DNA of 64,000 nucleotides from Typha latifolia (taxonomy: Eukaryota > Streptophyta > Magnoliopsida > Poales > Typhaceae): positions 19,990,704-20,054,703 of the forward strand of contig CM034099.1 in the NCBI GenBank assembly GCA_019914945.1, in the 5' to 3' direction. The position numbers and the translations under genes are program-made. Below are positions 49,159-62,804 of this stretch, in pieces; within the stretch, counting starts at the first letter, position 1; each line of letters opens with the position of its first letter. The notes beneath the pieces were generated by a model that searched no databases, was not told the origin of the DNA, and saw only the letters and a program-made list of their open reading frames with translations.

Positions 49159-51029
49159 TTAACACCTGTTAGATAAACAGTAGGGAAAAGAGAAGGGGCA
49201 CAGGAATTCTTGTATGTGTAACGGAGGAAGAGAAATAGAGTCTCTAACAGCAAATGAGCATGTAATACTATATGTAATGACATCTTGTTAGCATTTTGTA
49301 AAGCTTCAGGCAGCCGGTAATACTCTCATTCTCTATGACTATTCTTTTTGAACGTTGTCCTGTTGTGATTATTGAAGTTCATTTCTCAATCTCACACTAC
49401 GCAGCGTCTCTTAAACCAACATATGCCTGATCGTGTATTGTGATTTGTTTTCATAATTTGTTGCAATTTACCCTCAGTTGATCAGATAATGCTTTCCTTA
49501 TTAGCTTCCTATTGCTATCTTCTCTTGCAAAAGTAATGGATATCTCAATCAACTTTAGGGCAAAAGTAATGTGATTGAAGGGAGCATGCTATACTGCTGG
49601 CAACTTTAGGGCGAGAGGGGTTTACATTTGGTGAACTAGGACACTACACCTAAAACTGAGGGGTTCCAGCTATCAGAAACCTGATTGCTAAATTCGCTTT
49701 GTTTGAAGTGTTTTCAAGCTCTAAGACGTGATGATGCATTTTTGGGTTCCATTATGACCAGAAAATATGGATATCTCAATCAACGGGCCAACAAGCCAAA
49801 CTAGGCTCTTCATGGGTTTGAAGAGCTATTTGGATAGCTACCAAAAACATGTGTGCTGCACTAAACATTATATTAGTAATGGTAACACTGTTAATGTGAT
49901 TAATGTCCCCCTGGATTAGGGAGGTGCCTTCGTTTTTTAATAGCAATCGAGTAAATAAAACTATGTTTGGTGCCTTGGTGTTGGTGGTGACTCAGGCATT
50001 TGGATGATATGCAAAAAGTTAGGATTAAAGTTTTTTTGAGGGCCATAAGAGAAATACAGATATCACAGCTTGACAAGCTCTTATTATGGCTAAAGAGTTT
50101 CATGACCAAAGAGAGGACCAATATAAGGCCCTTAAGACGAAATCTTGATGAGGCTATTGATCCTTGGATGGACCCGCAGGAATTGCCAATGTTGGCCGAA
50201 ACAAAACAGGCAACTTGATATTCATCAGTGTCAGTCCTGTTTTGGTTTCAACTCTGGAGACTGAGACCTTAGCCCTTAAATGTCTCTCTTGCGGCTCAAC
50301 AACTCTTCAACATGTTATCTTTGGAAGAGACTCCAACATCCCTATTACTGCAATCTCTGGCTTGGAAGATCCAGCTTAGAATATCAGAACCTTATACATC
50401 CCTGCTTATTTTTGAAGACTGGCTTTCAGTCTTATAAATTTTTTCGTACCTACATAGAATGTAACCCGGCAACAAATTGGGTTACCCATTTTGATAGGTT
50501 TAGGCATTTTTAAACTTAGGAGAAGAACATTCTACTCTTACTCCTGGGATAAATTGTATCCTCCTCTTTGATGCTTCTGGTGTTAAAACTCAGCCGTGCC
50601 TGATCAATAAATAGCTGGTGTCTCATCTCTCTTTTTATCCCAAAAAATTTTACTGGATTTTCCCTTGGACTACTGGCGATTGATTGCCTCAAATTATTCG
50701 ATACGCTGATATGCTTTAATGTTTGATTGAGATGCTGTCTTGGCCTTAACCAAATGATAAATCACAAGTTACTTTGGGAGGTTTTGAATTGTTATCTATG
50801 TAACATGGTTAATGTATCTTCGTGATGCAGCGGATGAGCCCGTATTCTCGACAACAATGCAGAAGAATTTTGCTGATTCTATAAAAGATAACACCTCGCT
50901 ACTCAATTGGCTGTTGCTTGTAATTATTTGCATGAGTTTATTATACATGTACAATAAACTTTTACATTGGTTTTCTAAAAATTTAAAATCCAAACACAGG
51001 TTCACCAATCGCTATTTAGGATGTTGCTG
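49159..51029. other. region between convergent CID7 and BRCT genes
   Basis: Holds the 3' UTRs of both genes. Several frames of 70-80 codons (for example 50000-50218 +) have no recognised features, so I do not call them genes. Confidence 0.45.
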
Positions 51030-54000
51030 TCATGCTCTGACCAATAGCTCATAAACGTTGCAATTAGTCTCTACATTGAGCCGCTTCAAGGCCTCAAAGC
51101 TCCTGCGGCTTCCCAGGAAATCAATTCTCTTAAATGATACAAAACCTTGATCTATTGTTTCTGTGCTAGCATATAGGGAGCGGAGTCGATCAGCATGTCT
51201 CGAATCGGTGTGAATGGCAACCTCTGTTTCATTTGCAGACATGTTTTCCTGAAGAGTAGCAAAGTGAATAAGAATTTACCCACTATATATTAATTCTAGT
51301 ATTCATGAGGAGAATCAAATCCATAACCTCTGTCATGGATCATTAGAATTTAACACTAGGCTACAGTGGTGGGAGAATCAAACCCATTACCTCTGTCATG
51401 GATCATTAGAATTTAACACTAGGCTACAGCGGTGGCCTAAGGAAGCAACTCAATAGAATAATTAGCATATAGCATGGCAACTACAAAAACTAAAAGAAAT
51501 ATTGAATAAAATAATTACTAACTAGGTTCTTTTGGGTATCAGAAGTACTACAACTTAAAGATGCAATGTTCTTTCAGTAATCCAGGTTCATATACTCGAC
51601 CAGCTAATTATTTCGTGCATGGTGGGGCAATATCTTTGATAAGAATATCTGCATGCTGAGGAGAATGCAGGAACTCCAAGTTCTGGCTTCAACAAGAATA
51701 AATCAGTTGTCAAAAGTATATTCTTCCCAGGATGTGCAGAAAACACGGTTGGTACATATAGAAGCATGAGTACAGACTATAGGCTGACCTAACAGAGAGC
51801 AGTGGGCCAATGGTAGAATCAACTGCTAGTTGCCTATATATGTACTATTTACCTGAATGCGCCAAACCATGTCATAACTATCACTTGTTAACCTTGTGAA
51901 AGCAGCATATTTGATTGAATAATGAATGAAGAATATGAGATTCTAAAGAGCTCAAAGTTCCCATGTTAATGATGTGCTATAGTTGCTACTGTAAGGGATA
52001 GTGTATCATATTATACCTGGTAAAAGTTGTAGATATGATCCAGCACCTGTATACACGTAAACCCACCATTGCTAAAGAATGTTTTTGAGTAAGGCCCCAG
52101 TTCACCAAAGCGATCAACTGGAAAGAGAATAGTGAGGAAGTGGTTCTTAAATATCAGTTCCCTTTTCTCACTGTAAAACACAAGATTGACAGTGTGGAGA
52201 TTACTAACAACTCAAGATATCTAATGACAGAAGTTATGAAAATGGAAAATGTGACAGAAAATTCATTACAAGTACCTTTCTCTAAGCGGACGAGAGAAGT
52301 TCTCAAATGATGGTTCAGAATCCTTTCCATCTCCTCTTGCATCAAAAAACGGAGTTTGTTGCTCACTAGCATCTTCTGACCAGGAGGAGTCCGTATAAAT
52401 ACATGCAGATGAAGTTGGCTCAGATATTGACCAACAGATGGAATTCAACAAGCTGGCTGGAGTGATTGGACTGATTGGAATTTGACATGACTGACTTCCA
52501 ACAAACAAAAAAGGATCACAATAAATATAAATCCACCAAAATTGTTTCCTTGCAAGTTTAATGAAACAAAATGCACATGATTTATATGCAAACATAGCAA
52601 AATCATAAAATTAGCACAGGCAAATATTGGGGGTTTCCATACAGAATCCACAAGTTGGATATGTCAAGTGTGTGAACAGAAAAAGGATTACGAACAAATA
52701 CACAAAGTACTGAAATCTTGCGATTCATGATTGTTTTCTGAGACTTTCATTGCAGCTGATACTAAAATGGTTTCATTGTTGAACATACAAGTAACATTCT
52801 TAAAGAAAATCAGAAGATATGTAAGAAATGAAAAGGTGGCAAGATGAACTTCCAGTCGCCCACCAAATGAAAGATTTGAGGGTGAAGGAGTCACAAACAA
52901 TGTGCAGGAAAGTTTTCCCTGGAAATTATATCCAGTTTAACAAATAAATAAGTTATTATACAACTACAATTACCAATCAAGAAACATGTATCAAATACTT
53001 ATTCAAAGGTACAGCATTAGCACCATAACTACGACTTCATGTATAGAAGGATAATGTCTGATAAACTTATAACTGAGAAAGCAAGACAGTCTTCTCAGTT
53101 ATGTACTATATAATATAAGCATAACAACAATATGCTCTGCAGGTAAATTTAAAATAATCAAATGGATGTCAACCACTGCTTACTTGCATACGGCGACAAC
53201 GACGACCTCTGACACCCAATTTTGCTAAATCAATGAATTTCTGCCTCTCTTCAAGGTTTTCTTTATTTCCTCCATACATTGATGGAGATCTCTTAGAATT
53301 TAAAGCAACTGGACAGAAACTTCCATCTTTTGCATTCTGAAAGAAGTACACACTTAGGTAAAACTAACTTCACTTGTAAAAGAAGAGCAGTGTCAAGTAG
53401 CTGCAGGGAGTCAGAAAAGTAAGTTGGTAATAAAATCAAATTATAAATGTGACCAAACAATATTTGTCATGGTCTTCTTAATCTAACATCCGACCAGCAA
53501 AGCTGACAATGTCAGTATGTCATGGACCATATGTTAGTCCATCATCACTTATCCAGGCTACACTCCATATCAGCTCCGAGTCTTTTGGGAACATGCGATG
53601 ACTAATGAATACCTCCAGAAAGCAATAACTTTCCTAATTGTAAGAAGCATTAATCTACATATAGACGAAAATAGCTGTTAAATACCTCTTTAGAGATTTG
53701 AGCATCTTCAAGAATCATGGCAACCTGTCTAGCCAGGTCTGAAGAAAGATGCATGAGTCGTTGCAAGAATTTCTCCTTTACTGTTTTCAGAACCCAGAGA
53801 GGCTGGGGCAAAAACCAAAATACAACAGCTTGAAGCTATATTACTCAACAAAGAAAATGAATAATTGCCTTCAGCTAAAGACCTAAGAGATAATATACAG
53901 AATTACTTACAGTTACAAGGTTGTTGGTGTGCCCTATGTATCTTTGGATTGAAGGACCTTCACAAACAACATAACTTGCATGACAACCAATAAACCAGTG

Positions 54001-56314
54001 ATCCAACAAATTTGCACCTTCTCTACTAACTGCATCAACAATCTGCAAACATAGTAATTTCAAATAAATAAATAAATAACTCAACACATTCACAGAGTAA
54101 TTAAAAAATAATAATTAAAAACAATAAATCGCATTTTAATGAATGAGCTGAAACTTTATGAAGATAATGGCCCATTACCTAAACAGTCGACATGAATTAG
54201 CAATTTCTATGGTAAGAGATGGGAAACTCATTTCAACTTATTTTGGTTTTAAGGTGAACTTCCTCAAGAGATAGAATTCAGGAGAAAATAATAATAATAA
54301 AACTTATGAAGGCCTAAAAGATAGAAAATCTCAACATAAATGAGATATTTCCAAATAAAATGCTCCTCCACTGCAAGATTAATTAGAAGAATCTACTTTC
54401 TTCATCATGTGTGCATGACTTTCATTTGGGATAAAAATCAATTTCACTTTGCAATCGGCTCTGTTACGAAAATAATTCATATAAGTCATACCTTCTTCCT
54501 CATTTCGCCTGAAATGTTTGAATCAATATAGAGTACATCATTGGAAAACAAATATCCATCCTTGCTGTTTTCTCCAGAAGACTGTAGCTGATTTTGCCTA
54601 GTCAGGTCTGAAGACTTGCCATCCCCAAAGGTAATTACTGGAAGACATGACTTTTCATTCCCAGGAATGTCAACGAGTCTGTTAAACTCCCCTAGTGGTA
54701 ACCCATTGTCTCCAGTACTTTTTACGCTATACAAAGATTCGCTTAATCTCACTGTAGCAGAGAATCCACAAAAACATACATTAAAAGAGGAACAGCTAGA
54801 ACCCTAAGAATTTTAATATTCTTTTTTGATACGCAACAGATATTATTGTAGTGATATTCTACTTTACAACATGAGATAAACCATAATATAAAGAGATTAA
54901 GGAAGCTAAACCAGGATTAATGAAAGTAATGCTAACCGTTTCTCCTCACACTGTCAACAAACCAACCCAATGTAACAACAAAGAGGCCACTCCTTGGTCC
55001 ATGCTTAAGTGCATGTTCATATTTGCGTCCTCCAAAGCTGTAAAAAGTGTTAAGGGAAAAAATATCTAACATTTCCATCATGTTACTGCATTATTTACCA
55101 ATAGAAATAGAAAAATGCTAGGATGATGTATAAGATGATGAGCAAAAGAAAGTGTCAGACTAAAGGATATCTGTACCACAAGATGAGTGCACTTAGGATG
55201 CAAGTTTGCACTGTACTGCCCCCCTAGTCTCTCAGTTGCAGCCATGACTTGATTTCTTGCTTCTGTCATGTGAAGAAGTCTTTTGAGTAATGAATGACAT
55301 ATGAAGAGTCATCATGATATATAAACGGGCATTATGACATGTGGAGTGTAACACAGTAACACTACAAAGTTGAAGAATTCCTAAGCTCAAGTTGGAGAAG
55401 CTCCAAAACCAAAAGTTTCGAAAAAAGAAGCTTGATGATAATAACCCAACAGAGCTGCAGCAGAACAAAAATGCAATTCACGCTTATACTTCTCAAATGT
55501 TTAGGGTGATTCCAGTAGAACTTGGAATCATACAAGATTAACTAATTATGCCCAACATACTACTGATAACCTTGCAATAGTCTTTCCATTAAATTATTTA
55601 TTTCATGTCTATGTTGAATCTCCGGTGTAGTATACTCGTATCGTTCAGTCACATTGCAGGCAGGGTCCACTGTTAAGAAGGATGGGCTATCATGCCCTTC
55701 CTCAATACTTATATCCAAGCTACTTCTGGTCATCCATAGTATCGAGTTGAACAGACTGTAAGTAAGACTAATACCTCTTTAATTTAACAGGTTTTTCTTT
55801 CTTTTAATGTCACTCCTAAGCATCACCATTATCATCCAAGCATCACCATTTTCAAAGTCAAAAAGGCTCCCTAATATACTGCTACTGTTTAGTTACTGCA
55901 ACCTAGGAGCAGCTCCCTAGTAATTTGCACAGTTAAGCCAAAGATCATTCCCAGATTATATCCAACAATTAAATTATAAAATTAACATTTGATTGCAATC
56001 AAAATAATAATAAGAAAGAAAAGGCAACAAGAAAAAAGAATATATGTGTGGTGAGATCTAAAAGTACCTTTGGATAACCCTGTGACGCATATCACCAGAC
56101 CAGCGAATGGCCCACCAGCCTGGGGAACAGTAGGCTCCAGTAGGGCCGAAGAAGAGGCCGATGACATCGTCTCGGCGGATCTCAAATTACAAAATGATGA
56201 AAGAGAGGTCCCAACAAAGAGCCTTGAGCAGCCCTTGCTACTGACCACCTCCACTCTACCGCCGGCCATAACTATACCACTCTCCTTCCCAACATGGGCC
56301 AAGGGTTTCAACAT
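51030..56314 (-). CDS. BRCT-domain protein, probable DNA damage response factor (586 aa)
   Basis: Eleven coding exons on the minus strand, listed 5' to 3': 56314-56068, 55262-55171, 55039-54937, 54751-54492, 54042-53911, 53802-53686, 53336-53184, 52918-52850, 52490-52276, 52170-52017, 51248-51030. Phases close. A first BRCT domain lies at about residues 70-147 (FAGLVICVTGLSK, then ERLGGQYSANLHPKCTHLVV, ending in TLGWFVDSV). A second BRCT-like domain lies at about 215-300 (REGANLLDHWFIGCHASYVV and PLWVLKTV). The C-terminal half is unrecognised. BRCT pairs usually bind phosphopeptides in repair or checkpoint complexes, and plant BRCT repair proteins have this layout. The second intron is AT-AC type. 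The exon at 52850-52918 and its neighbour use weak sites and are the least certain. Translation could also start at Met16 or Met50. Confidence 0.8.
51310..51434 (-). repeat. tandem pair of tRNA-like units, possible SINE head dimer
   Basis: Two 63-base units, at 51310 and 51373. On the minus strand each reads TAGCCTAGTGTTAAATTC and ends GGTTTGATTCTCC or similar, loosely resembling Pol III A and B boxes. The units lie in the 3' flank or UTR-side DNA just upstream of the last BRCT exon (within the final intron). No SINE tail was identified. Confidence 0.35.
55040..55170 (-). other. AT-AC (U12-type) intron of the BRCT gene
   Basis: On the minus strand the intron starts ATATCCTTTAG directly after GTGGTACAG. 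It ends in TTTTTAC directly before AGCTTTGGAGG. The donor ATATCCTT is the exact U12 AT-AC consensus. TCCCTTAAC, one mismatch from the TTCCTTAAC branch consensus, lies about ten bases from the AC. Joining at these sites gives HLVVQ|SFGGRK in frame. No GT-AG pair gives an equivalent in-frame join. Length 131 bases. Confidence 0.9.
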
Positions 56315-57083
56315 GGCGCGTGACCGAAACCATACTATCTCAGCAGAGACACCTAAGAAAGTTAAGCTCTCAGTAATATTCCGGAGCAGATTAAATCGCT
56401 GTTCGCTAAACTACCAAACGTCGCCATTAAATTCCTAACGAAATTCAACAATTGAGTACGATTAATTGGAAAAACAATAACTTTTTGAGAAAGAGAACTT
56501 GCAACAACAACAAAAAAAAGATTCAAGGGGATCTAAGAATTCAAATTCGAAACTCCCGCCGAAGAATTAAAGACCAAATCTATTACAAAAACGATTCTGA
56601 TTCATAAAACTGAGGAAACCATGCCTTCTTTGCAGAGAAGCCAGTCCTCATTCAACAGAGTAAACTTCCAAATTGCATCAGAAATGTCAAGAACCACTCA
56701 CATATCCTCCTCAGAAAACTCCAGCTCCCCAAATTCCATCAGTAAAACACAGTAAAAGAATCGCCCCAGAAGCAAATTACCTATCCGATTGCAGTACCCA
56801 ATTGCTCCAAGAGAGGATAAGAAGGTCAGTAGATCGTGGGGCTAATGATTTCGAGCAACCAGGGGGGGAGATCTGGGGAGGATTGGGTCAATGGAGAAAA
56901 GTTTTTGGGGGTTGGATGTGGTGTTGCTTTCGAGGAATAAAGGCGTTTCGTCGATAGCCTGATAGGTTAGAGAGAGTGGACTACTAATCTACTACTCCCC
57001 ACTCGCGGCTGCAGCGGAAGAGGAGACGAGAAGAAAGAAACCCCCTTCCCTGGTATCAAATTGGGGTACCGCATATGCGCGGC

Positions 57084-57096
57084 GATATATATAAAT
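57084..57096 (-). promoter_or_regulatory. TATA-like box of the BRCT gene
   Basis: The minus strand reads CATTTATATATATC upstream of a leader of about 750 bases. The length suggests an intron in the leader. Confidence 0.4.
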
Positions 57097-59700
57097 GCCA
57101 CCGTTGTTCTCGTTTATTTTCGAGTTAATGCCATTGTTTCTCGTCGTCGGTTAGTGTAACCCACGTAGATGGAGCTAAGATCGCATTAAATTAACGGATT
57201 TCGAATGCGTTAGAAGTGGAAAGCATTTTTCTGAATTAATATTAGATTAGGTGAACAAGGCTGAGTTTTGCGCAAATGAAATTTATTCAAGTTTAATTTA
57301 TTTAATATCGAGTCTATAACAGAACTCATAGATTTAATCCCCCAATAGAGGTTTAGAGATGATATTTAATAAAATTAATTAATTAAAAATATTATGTGCG
57401 TTTTTTTTTTGTGGAAAGAATTAGTCAACTTATCGAATTACTATATATTATAATAAGTTAGCTTCTTTATTTAACTTATATTTAGTGTATAGCGTCTCTC
57501 CTGAAAAGTTAGCAAATTCGTCCTAGTTTTGAGGGCGCCATTGCCATTTCACAGGCTTTTAACTTATTCTTGCAGTTTGATGTCATTTTCCGTGGCGTTA
57601 AAGCAAAGCCTTCGATAAACCAACAGCGGTTGACCCGATAGCGACGGACTCCTTAAAATTGTCTCTCTTTTTCTGCAAGAGAATTTATTGCATTCCAGAT
57701 TCCACCACTGGCAACTGCATCGAAGCGTCACACTTGAATGCGAAGGGAATTAGGGGACCATTAAGTTAAGCACTAAATCTACGATTAAGATGTGACCTTA
57801 ATGGGACGGCTAACCTCCACGTGCAATCCTGTACGTTGGAATAGTCTGCAGAAAAGAATATTAGCCGTCCGTTCTGCGAATGTATTCTTTAGAGGAAGTA
57901 AAGCAGTCTCTTGTCTTCTTTATCTCTGGAGGAATCCAACATGCTTAAAGCCTTAAAATGCTCATCTTTTAGCACGTGGCTTGCACGGGACCATGTCCTT
58001 CTATGCCAATTGTCTCTCTGAAGTCTGAATGTAAAGTCGAGAAACAAAGTCACTGGCCATGCAAATGGTTAAATGGCTACTTTAAATAATGATTAGCAGT
58101 TTAAACTGTTAACTAATCGATTGTCTATTATGGGTTGCCAAATTTATATCTTAATTACACTTCCCTAAGTTTTGGGCTACACTTTTCAAGACCTCAAGCT
58201 TCTCTCATTCTAATTACCAGATGTTCTTTATACGAAGAGTATATTCGACTTTTAGTTCCATGCATGCATAGAGTTGCTTTTACCTTTTGACCAAGAATGC
58301 ATGCCTTGTTCTTCTAATTAACTAACTAAAGGAAGAACCTGAATAGTAATTACTACTATAACTTAGTTCTGATCCACGAGGAAGGACTTAAAAAGTTTGA
58401 TCATGTCATCATTTATATCTGACAAAGGTTGTGTTAATCCCTGCCACGAGCTTCCAGACAAAACGAAGAGCCAAGTCGTTGGAGAGCGAGAAAAAAGGCG
58501 AAGAAATTCTCCTTAACGAGAGACTCGGTTACATTGGTCATAAAGCTCGAGAGGTATATAGAAGTGATGGAATATAAGACTTTGGAATTTGGATGGGTGG
58601 TCGTAATCAATCCCACCGACTATATCTTATGTCAGGTCGATTCTTTTCATGAATAGGATAAAGGCAACCAACAAAACTAGTGCACATAGAACGGATGAAA
58701 GAGGAGCACTTTGCTACTACTCTACTGCTGATGGTGAACAGCTAACAGTGGGGGCACGCTATAATGGCGTGGTATGATCTCCTTTTCACCTAAATTTTGG
58801 GTACCTTGGAATCGAAACGAAGGAAGGGCGAACTACACAAGGATAAAGACTTTTTCTTTTTACCAAACTAACCCTCTTTGCAAAATATTTTTACCATAAC
58901 GAACTACCTCAAATTTATTTACCAAATAAGAGGTTTAATCCACTGTATTTCTAATAAAAACGCTGAATTAAATAGCGTTTCTTTCTTGGGTTGTTCGCCG
59001 TTGTTGTCTAGTCTTAGTTTTATGTGTATAAATCTTTTTAACTTAGTCTTTCAGCAATTTAGGAAAAAGATTATCTAGCAATAAAAGTGCTGAACTAATT
59101 AATATTTTTATTAAGACTATAGTGAATTAGACTCTATTTAGTAAATAAATTTAAGGGTAGTCTATTTCGGTAAAATTTTTAAAATTGAGTCTATTTTAGT
59201 TAAAAACTCTAAGTATAAATGTGTCAAAATTGGTACAGTTAGTTTTTTTGCTTAGTATACAACTTATAATTTTTCTTTATTAAATAGTATAGATCATCTT
59301 AATTTCCAACTCTCTTTCTGAAATATAAATTAGTTAAACTTATATGCTAGGAATTATAGACTATTTTTGCATATATATATTTATTTATTTTATTTTTGCA
59401 TATATTGTAGTATTTAAAATATTTTATATAAATATTAGGGTCTGTGTTATGAAAAATAAATAAAAAAGTTCCATGTAAAAATGAACAATAGTTTAGAAGT
59501 TTCAGGTGCATTAGTCTTTAAGAAAATGGGAAAAAACTTTTCCATAGATTTGCTTAGATTAACTACCTAAGCCGAGTCCGACTCATGCAAGCTTACTGGC
59601 TGCTATACACTGGAACCTAAAACTCATATGTCGTTTCCGGGTCGGATTCGCACTACACTTTCTAAAGAGCCTAATTCGGATCCGCTCAAATCTCGACCGT
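57097..59700. promoter_or_regulatory. intergenic region between divergent BRCT and NDPK genes
   Basis: AT-rich, with no gene recognised. It should hold both promoters and carries one MITE at 58848-59210. Confidence 0.45.
58848..59210. mobile_element. palindromic MITE with long inverted repeats
   Basis: The left half (starting GACTTTTTCTTTTTACC) is the diverged inverse of the right half (minus strand starting GAGTTTTTAACTAAAATAG). Inverted similarity extends for more than 100 bases per arm around a core near 58975-59040. The flanks AAGGATAAA (58839-58847) and AAGTATAAA (59211-59219) differ at one of nine positions, suggesting a 9-bp Mutator-type target duplication; the exact border is uncertain by one base. 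Confidence 0.65.
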
Positions 59701-59776
59701 CGGCCGTCGCCCAAGCAGCGGACGTGTGACCTCCTTCGCGTCCTCCGGAGGATCTGTGGTTCCCGCCTCGCCGGAA

Positions 59777-62700
59777 ATGGGAGGGATCTCGGTGTCCTCG
59801 CCTTCCCTCCTCCTCCTCTTCCTCTTCCTCCTCTCACTCCTCTCCATCCTTATCTCGGGGTAAGCAGTAAGCCAGTTTAAGGTTTCTTCTAATCTCCTTT
59901 CTTCCCCTCCTGAAAACCTTTGGGGTTTCTACCCTGATGTCGAACAAATTCCGAAGCATTTATAGGAACTTGTAAGTTTAATGTGATGTTTGATTGTCGT
60001 AATTTACTCCTATTTAATCCATGTACCCGATCGTAACTCTTTCATTTCGATTAGATTTGTTACGCCTTTAGCCGTTTTGGTTCTAATAAATTTGAAGGTG
60101 CTTTGATATGTGATACCTTTGTTGTATATAATGCAACAATCTGGCTGGTTGAGTTTCTTTCTGTATTATCCTAATAGCATCAGTTTAATGTACAATATAC
60201 TATGTTGTGTTTGGTAATTATACTTACGAGAGATAGGGACTTTCGTGGGAGATTCAGGTCTCAAATCTATGGAGCTGTTGAGAAGGAGAAAACTTTGGCT
60301 ATGATAAAACCAGATGGCTTGCTTGGTAATTACACAAATAAAATAAAGAACGTTATTTTGGAATCTGGATTTAATATCGTCCGAGAGACGACGGTTCATC
60401 TTGATGTGGAACAAGCGACACTCTTTTATGCTGAACATTCAGAAAAGAAGTTTTTTCAGAGCCTGGTTAAGTACATGACAAGGTATGTTTGTTTTTGAAG
60501 TGATTACCTTATCTTTTATTGGAATTAATCTTTCCATACATGGCATTAGATTTGTTTCGAAAGAAAATTTTACATTTACATACTGGAAGCTGAAAATAAA
60601 GGAAATGAAATGTCTTCCAGAATGAGCTAAGATTGGTTGTTAACTTGGTGGTCATGGACATTGGGCAGTAGCCAAGGCAGGATGTTGTGGCATTTTATAT
60701 TCTCATCTAGGAGATATAAAGTTATTTATTGCCAACAATTCTAGTATATATTAAAAATGAATTTGATGATAGGCCGCTATTTTGTTATTACACTTGGTTG
60801 AAAACTCCCAACCAGGGAATTTGCACACAATAATTTGGTTGAATTTTCTATACTCAAAATATGGCCTACATTGACTGTCGATCTTTTCAGTGGCCATGTC
60901 TAGAGTATCTTTTTCCTCTAACTATGATTATAAGATGAATTCTAATAATTTATTCTTTTGGGTTCTGAGATTTAGTTACCAACAATGAACACATGCATTA
61001 TGTCTTCTATTTCTCTTATTTTGTTGTCATTCAGTTGTTTTGGAGTTCTGTTTCTTTCTTTATTTTGACGTAGTATATTTCCTGTTGGTTTATAAAGTCT
61101 CGTGTTATCTCTTATATCCTTTTCTTGCTGGAATTGTGGTGTGCATATATCATCAGTAACTATTTTGGATTTCTGATTTCCTTAAGTCCTCATGTTTGAT
61201 TAATTTCAATGATAATCTGGATGAATACTATATCTGTCATTTTTTACTGGATAGAATACTTATTTTTGCAGTTTTTCCAACTTGCTTTCCATGAAATTAT
61301 TAGCTCTATTTGGTTCCAAGGCATCCTTTCTTTAGTTGCAATGGTGTGTGACTTAGTGAAGTATCTCCTATACTGGACTCAAATGAACCTTATACACTTG
61401 GATGTTATAAAGTTCCCTTCTGCGTTATCTATCTTCTGCTAATAAAGGCGATGTGCCTGTTACTAACTAATTTTTTTTATCCTTAGTGGCCCAGTTTTTA
61501 TTATGGTTCTGGAAAAATCTGATGCCATCTCACACTGGCGTTCTTTGATTGGACCAACTGATGCAAGAAAGGCAAAAGTTTCTCATCCTAACAGGTTAGA
61601 AATTTCCTTTTTCTTTTTGACAAATAGGGAAGGGCTTTTGATATTCACAGAGCAAAATACACTATCCTTGGAGCATTTTGAATAATGACAAGATATATAC
61701 ATGTCTATGTGTGTGGACTTATGTGGTGTGCCTGACTGAATTTGCATGCCAAGATATATAATTTTGAATTGTGTATCTTGCTTTATGGTTGCGGTTATCA
61801 GAGTCAAGGCATATAAATAGATTATCAGTTCTGTTGACTTGCCAATGCAATAATAAGTCTCACACTCACCAGTTCTCTATATTATTTAAGGTGATTTTCT
61901 CAATAGTGGCCTCAAATATCACTTGCTGCTTGTAGGACCATTTATTTCTGATGATTATATGCGACATAGGTATTTCTCAACTAGTCTGTAATTGTCTTGT
62001 ATATAGATGGGCCTTCAAAATGTTGTAGATCTAATAAGCATTTTTTTTAGGATCTTTAGTTTTTGAGCTTAGGACATCTATATTTAAGTTCTAAACACTT
62101 CCTTAAGCCTGCCAGATCTCCTACGGCAACTTTTAGGTTGTAAACTAAGCCTTTCTTTCTAACAAATATCTCACTTATGTTATAATGTTCACTATTCTGA
62201 TTGTTACTTGGTCAAACCTTGTGTCTTATACGAGCTTGGCTGCTAACCTTTGCACCTTCTGCATATTCTAGCTTAATTGTGAATACTCATAATTATATGC
62301 ATAATATTGATAGAATCATCAAGCTATGCATCATGGCCTCTGCTATTAGTTTAATTATGTGCACATTTCTTTTTGGTTTGCAGCATTAGAGCCATATGTG
62401 GGTTGGATTCTGAAAGAAATTGCGTTCACGGTTCAGACTCACCTCAATCTGCTGCCAGAGAAATTTCTTTTTTCTTTGGGGACATGCCACCCGGTTAGTC
62501 CTCCATTCTTTCAGTAGTGTTATCTTTTTAACACACTTTTCTTTTGTTTGGTGCTTCTGTTTACCAGTATTTGTAAACTATTCAGAGAATTCTTGTTATT
62601 TTAGTCCTATAAAAGTTTAACAATGAGCAGATGTTCTTGCAAATCTGCCTGACATATTTCTTTTATCAGTGCATTCTTTTCCTTTCTATCATATGGAATC

Positions 62701-62804
62701 TAGGACCTTTATATATTCTGTTATGACTGGATCATGAATTCCTTTTATGTTTATATGCGTACTTTCTTCATCATGCAGCTATTGTGAAGCATGATGAGCT
62801 TTAG
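59777..62804 (+). CDS. NDK5: ER-lumenal nucleoside diphosphate kinase, NDK5-like (183 aa)
   Basis: NDPKs transfer the gamma phosphate between nucleoside tri- and diphosphates through a phosphohistidine. Exons: 59777-59859, 60258-60482, 61487-61594, 62384-62493, 62779-62804; phases close. Residues 1-28 form a Leu-rich signal peptide (LLLLFLFLLSLLSILIS). The kinase domain starts at about 35 (TLAMIKPDG, the conserved KPDG). It continues through FYAEH, the GPTDARKAKVSHPNSIR loop and NCVHGSDS, which holds the catalytic His. Binding residues are complete, so activity is expected. The C-terminus is VKHDEL, an ER-retrieval signal. Arabidopsis NDK5 (At1g17410) has the same signal-kinase-HDEL build as I recall it. 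The last exon encodes only this retrieval tail. The minus-strand frame over exon 1 is a shadow. Confidence 0.92.

Noticed and set aside
56070..56438. Plus-strand frame of 122 codons over the first BRCT exon
   Set aside because: Antisense to a well-supported exon that joins in frame to BRCT sequence.
59583..59837. Minus-strand Arg/Gly-rich frame over the first NDPK exon
   Set aside because: Shadow of the Leu-rich signal peptide and CT-rich leader.
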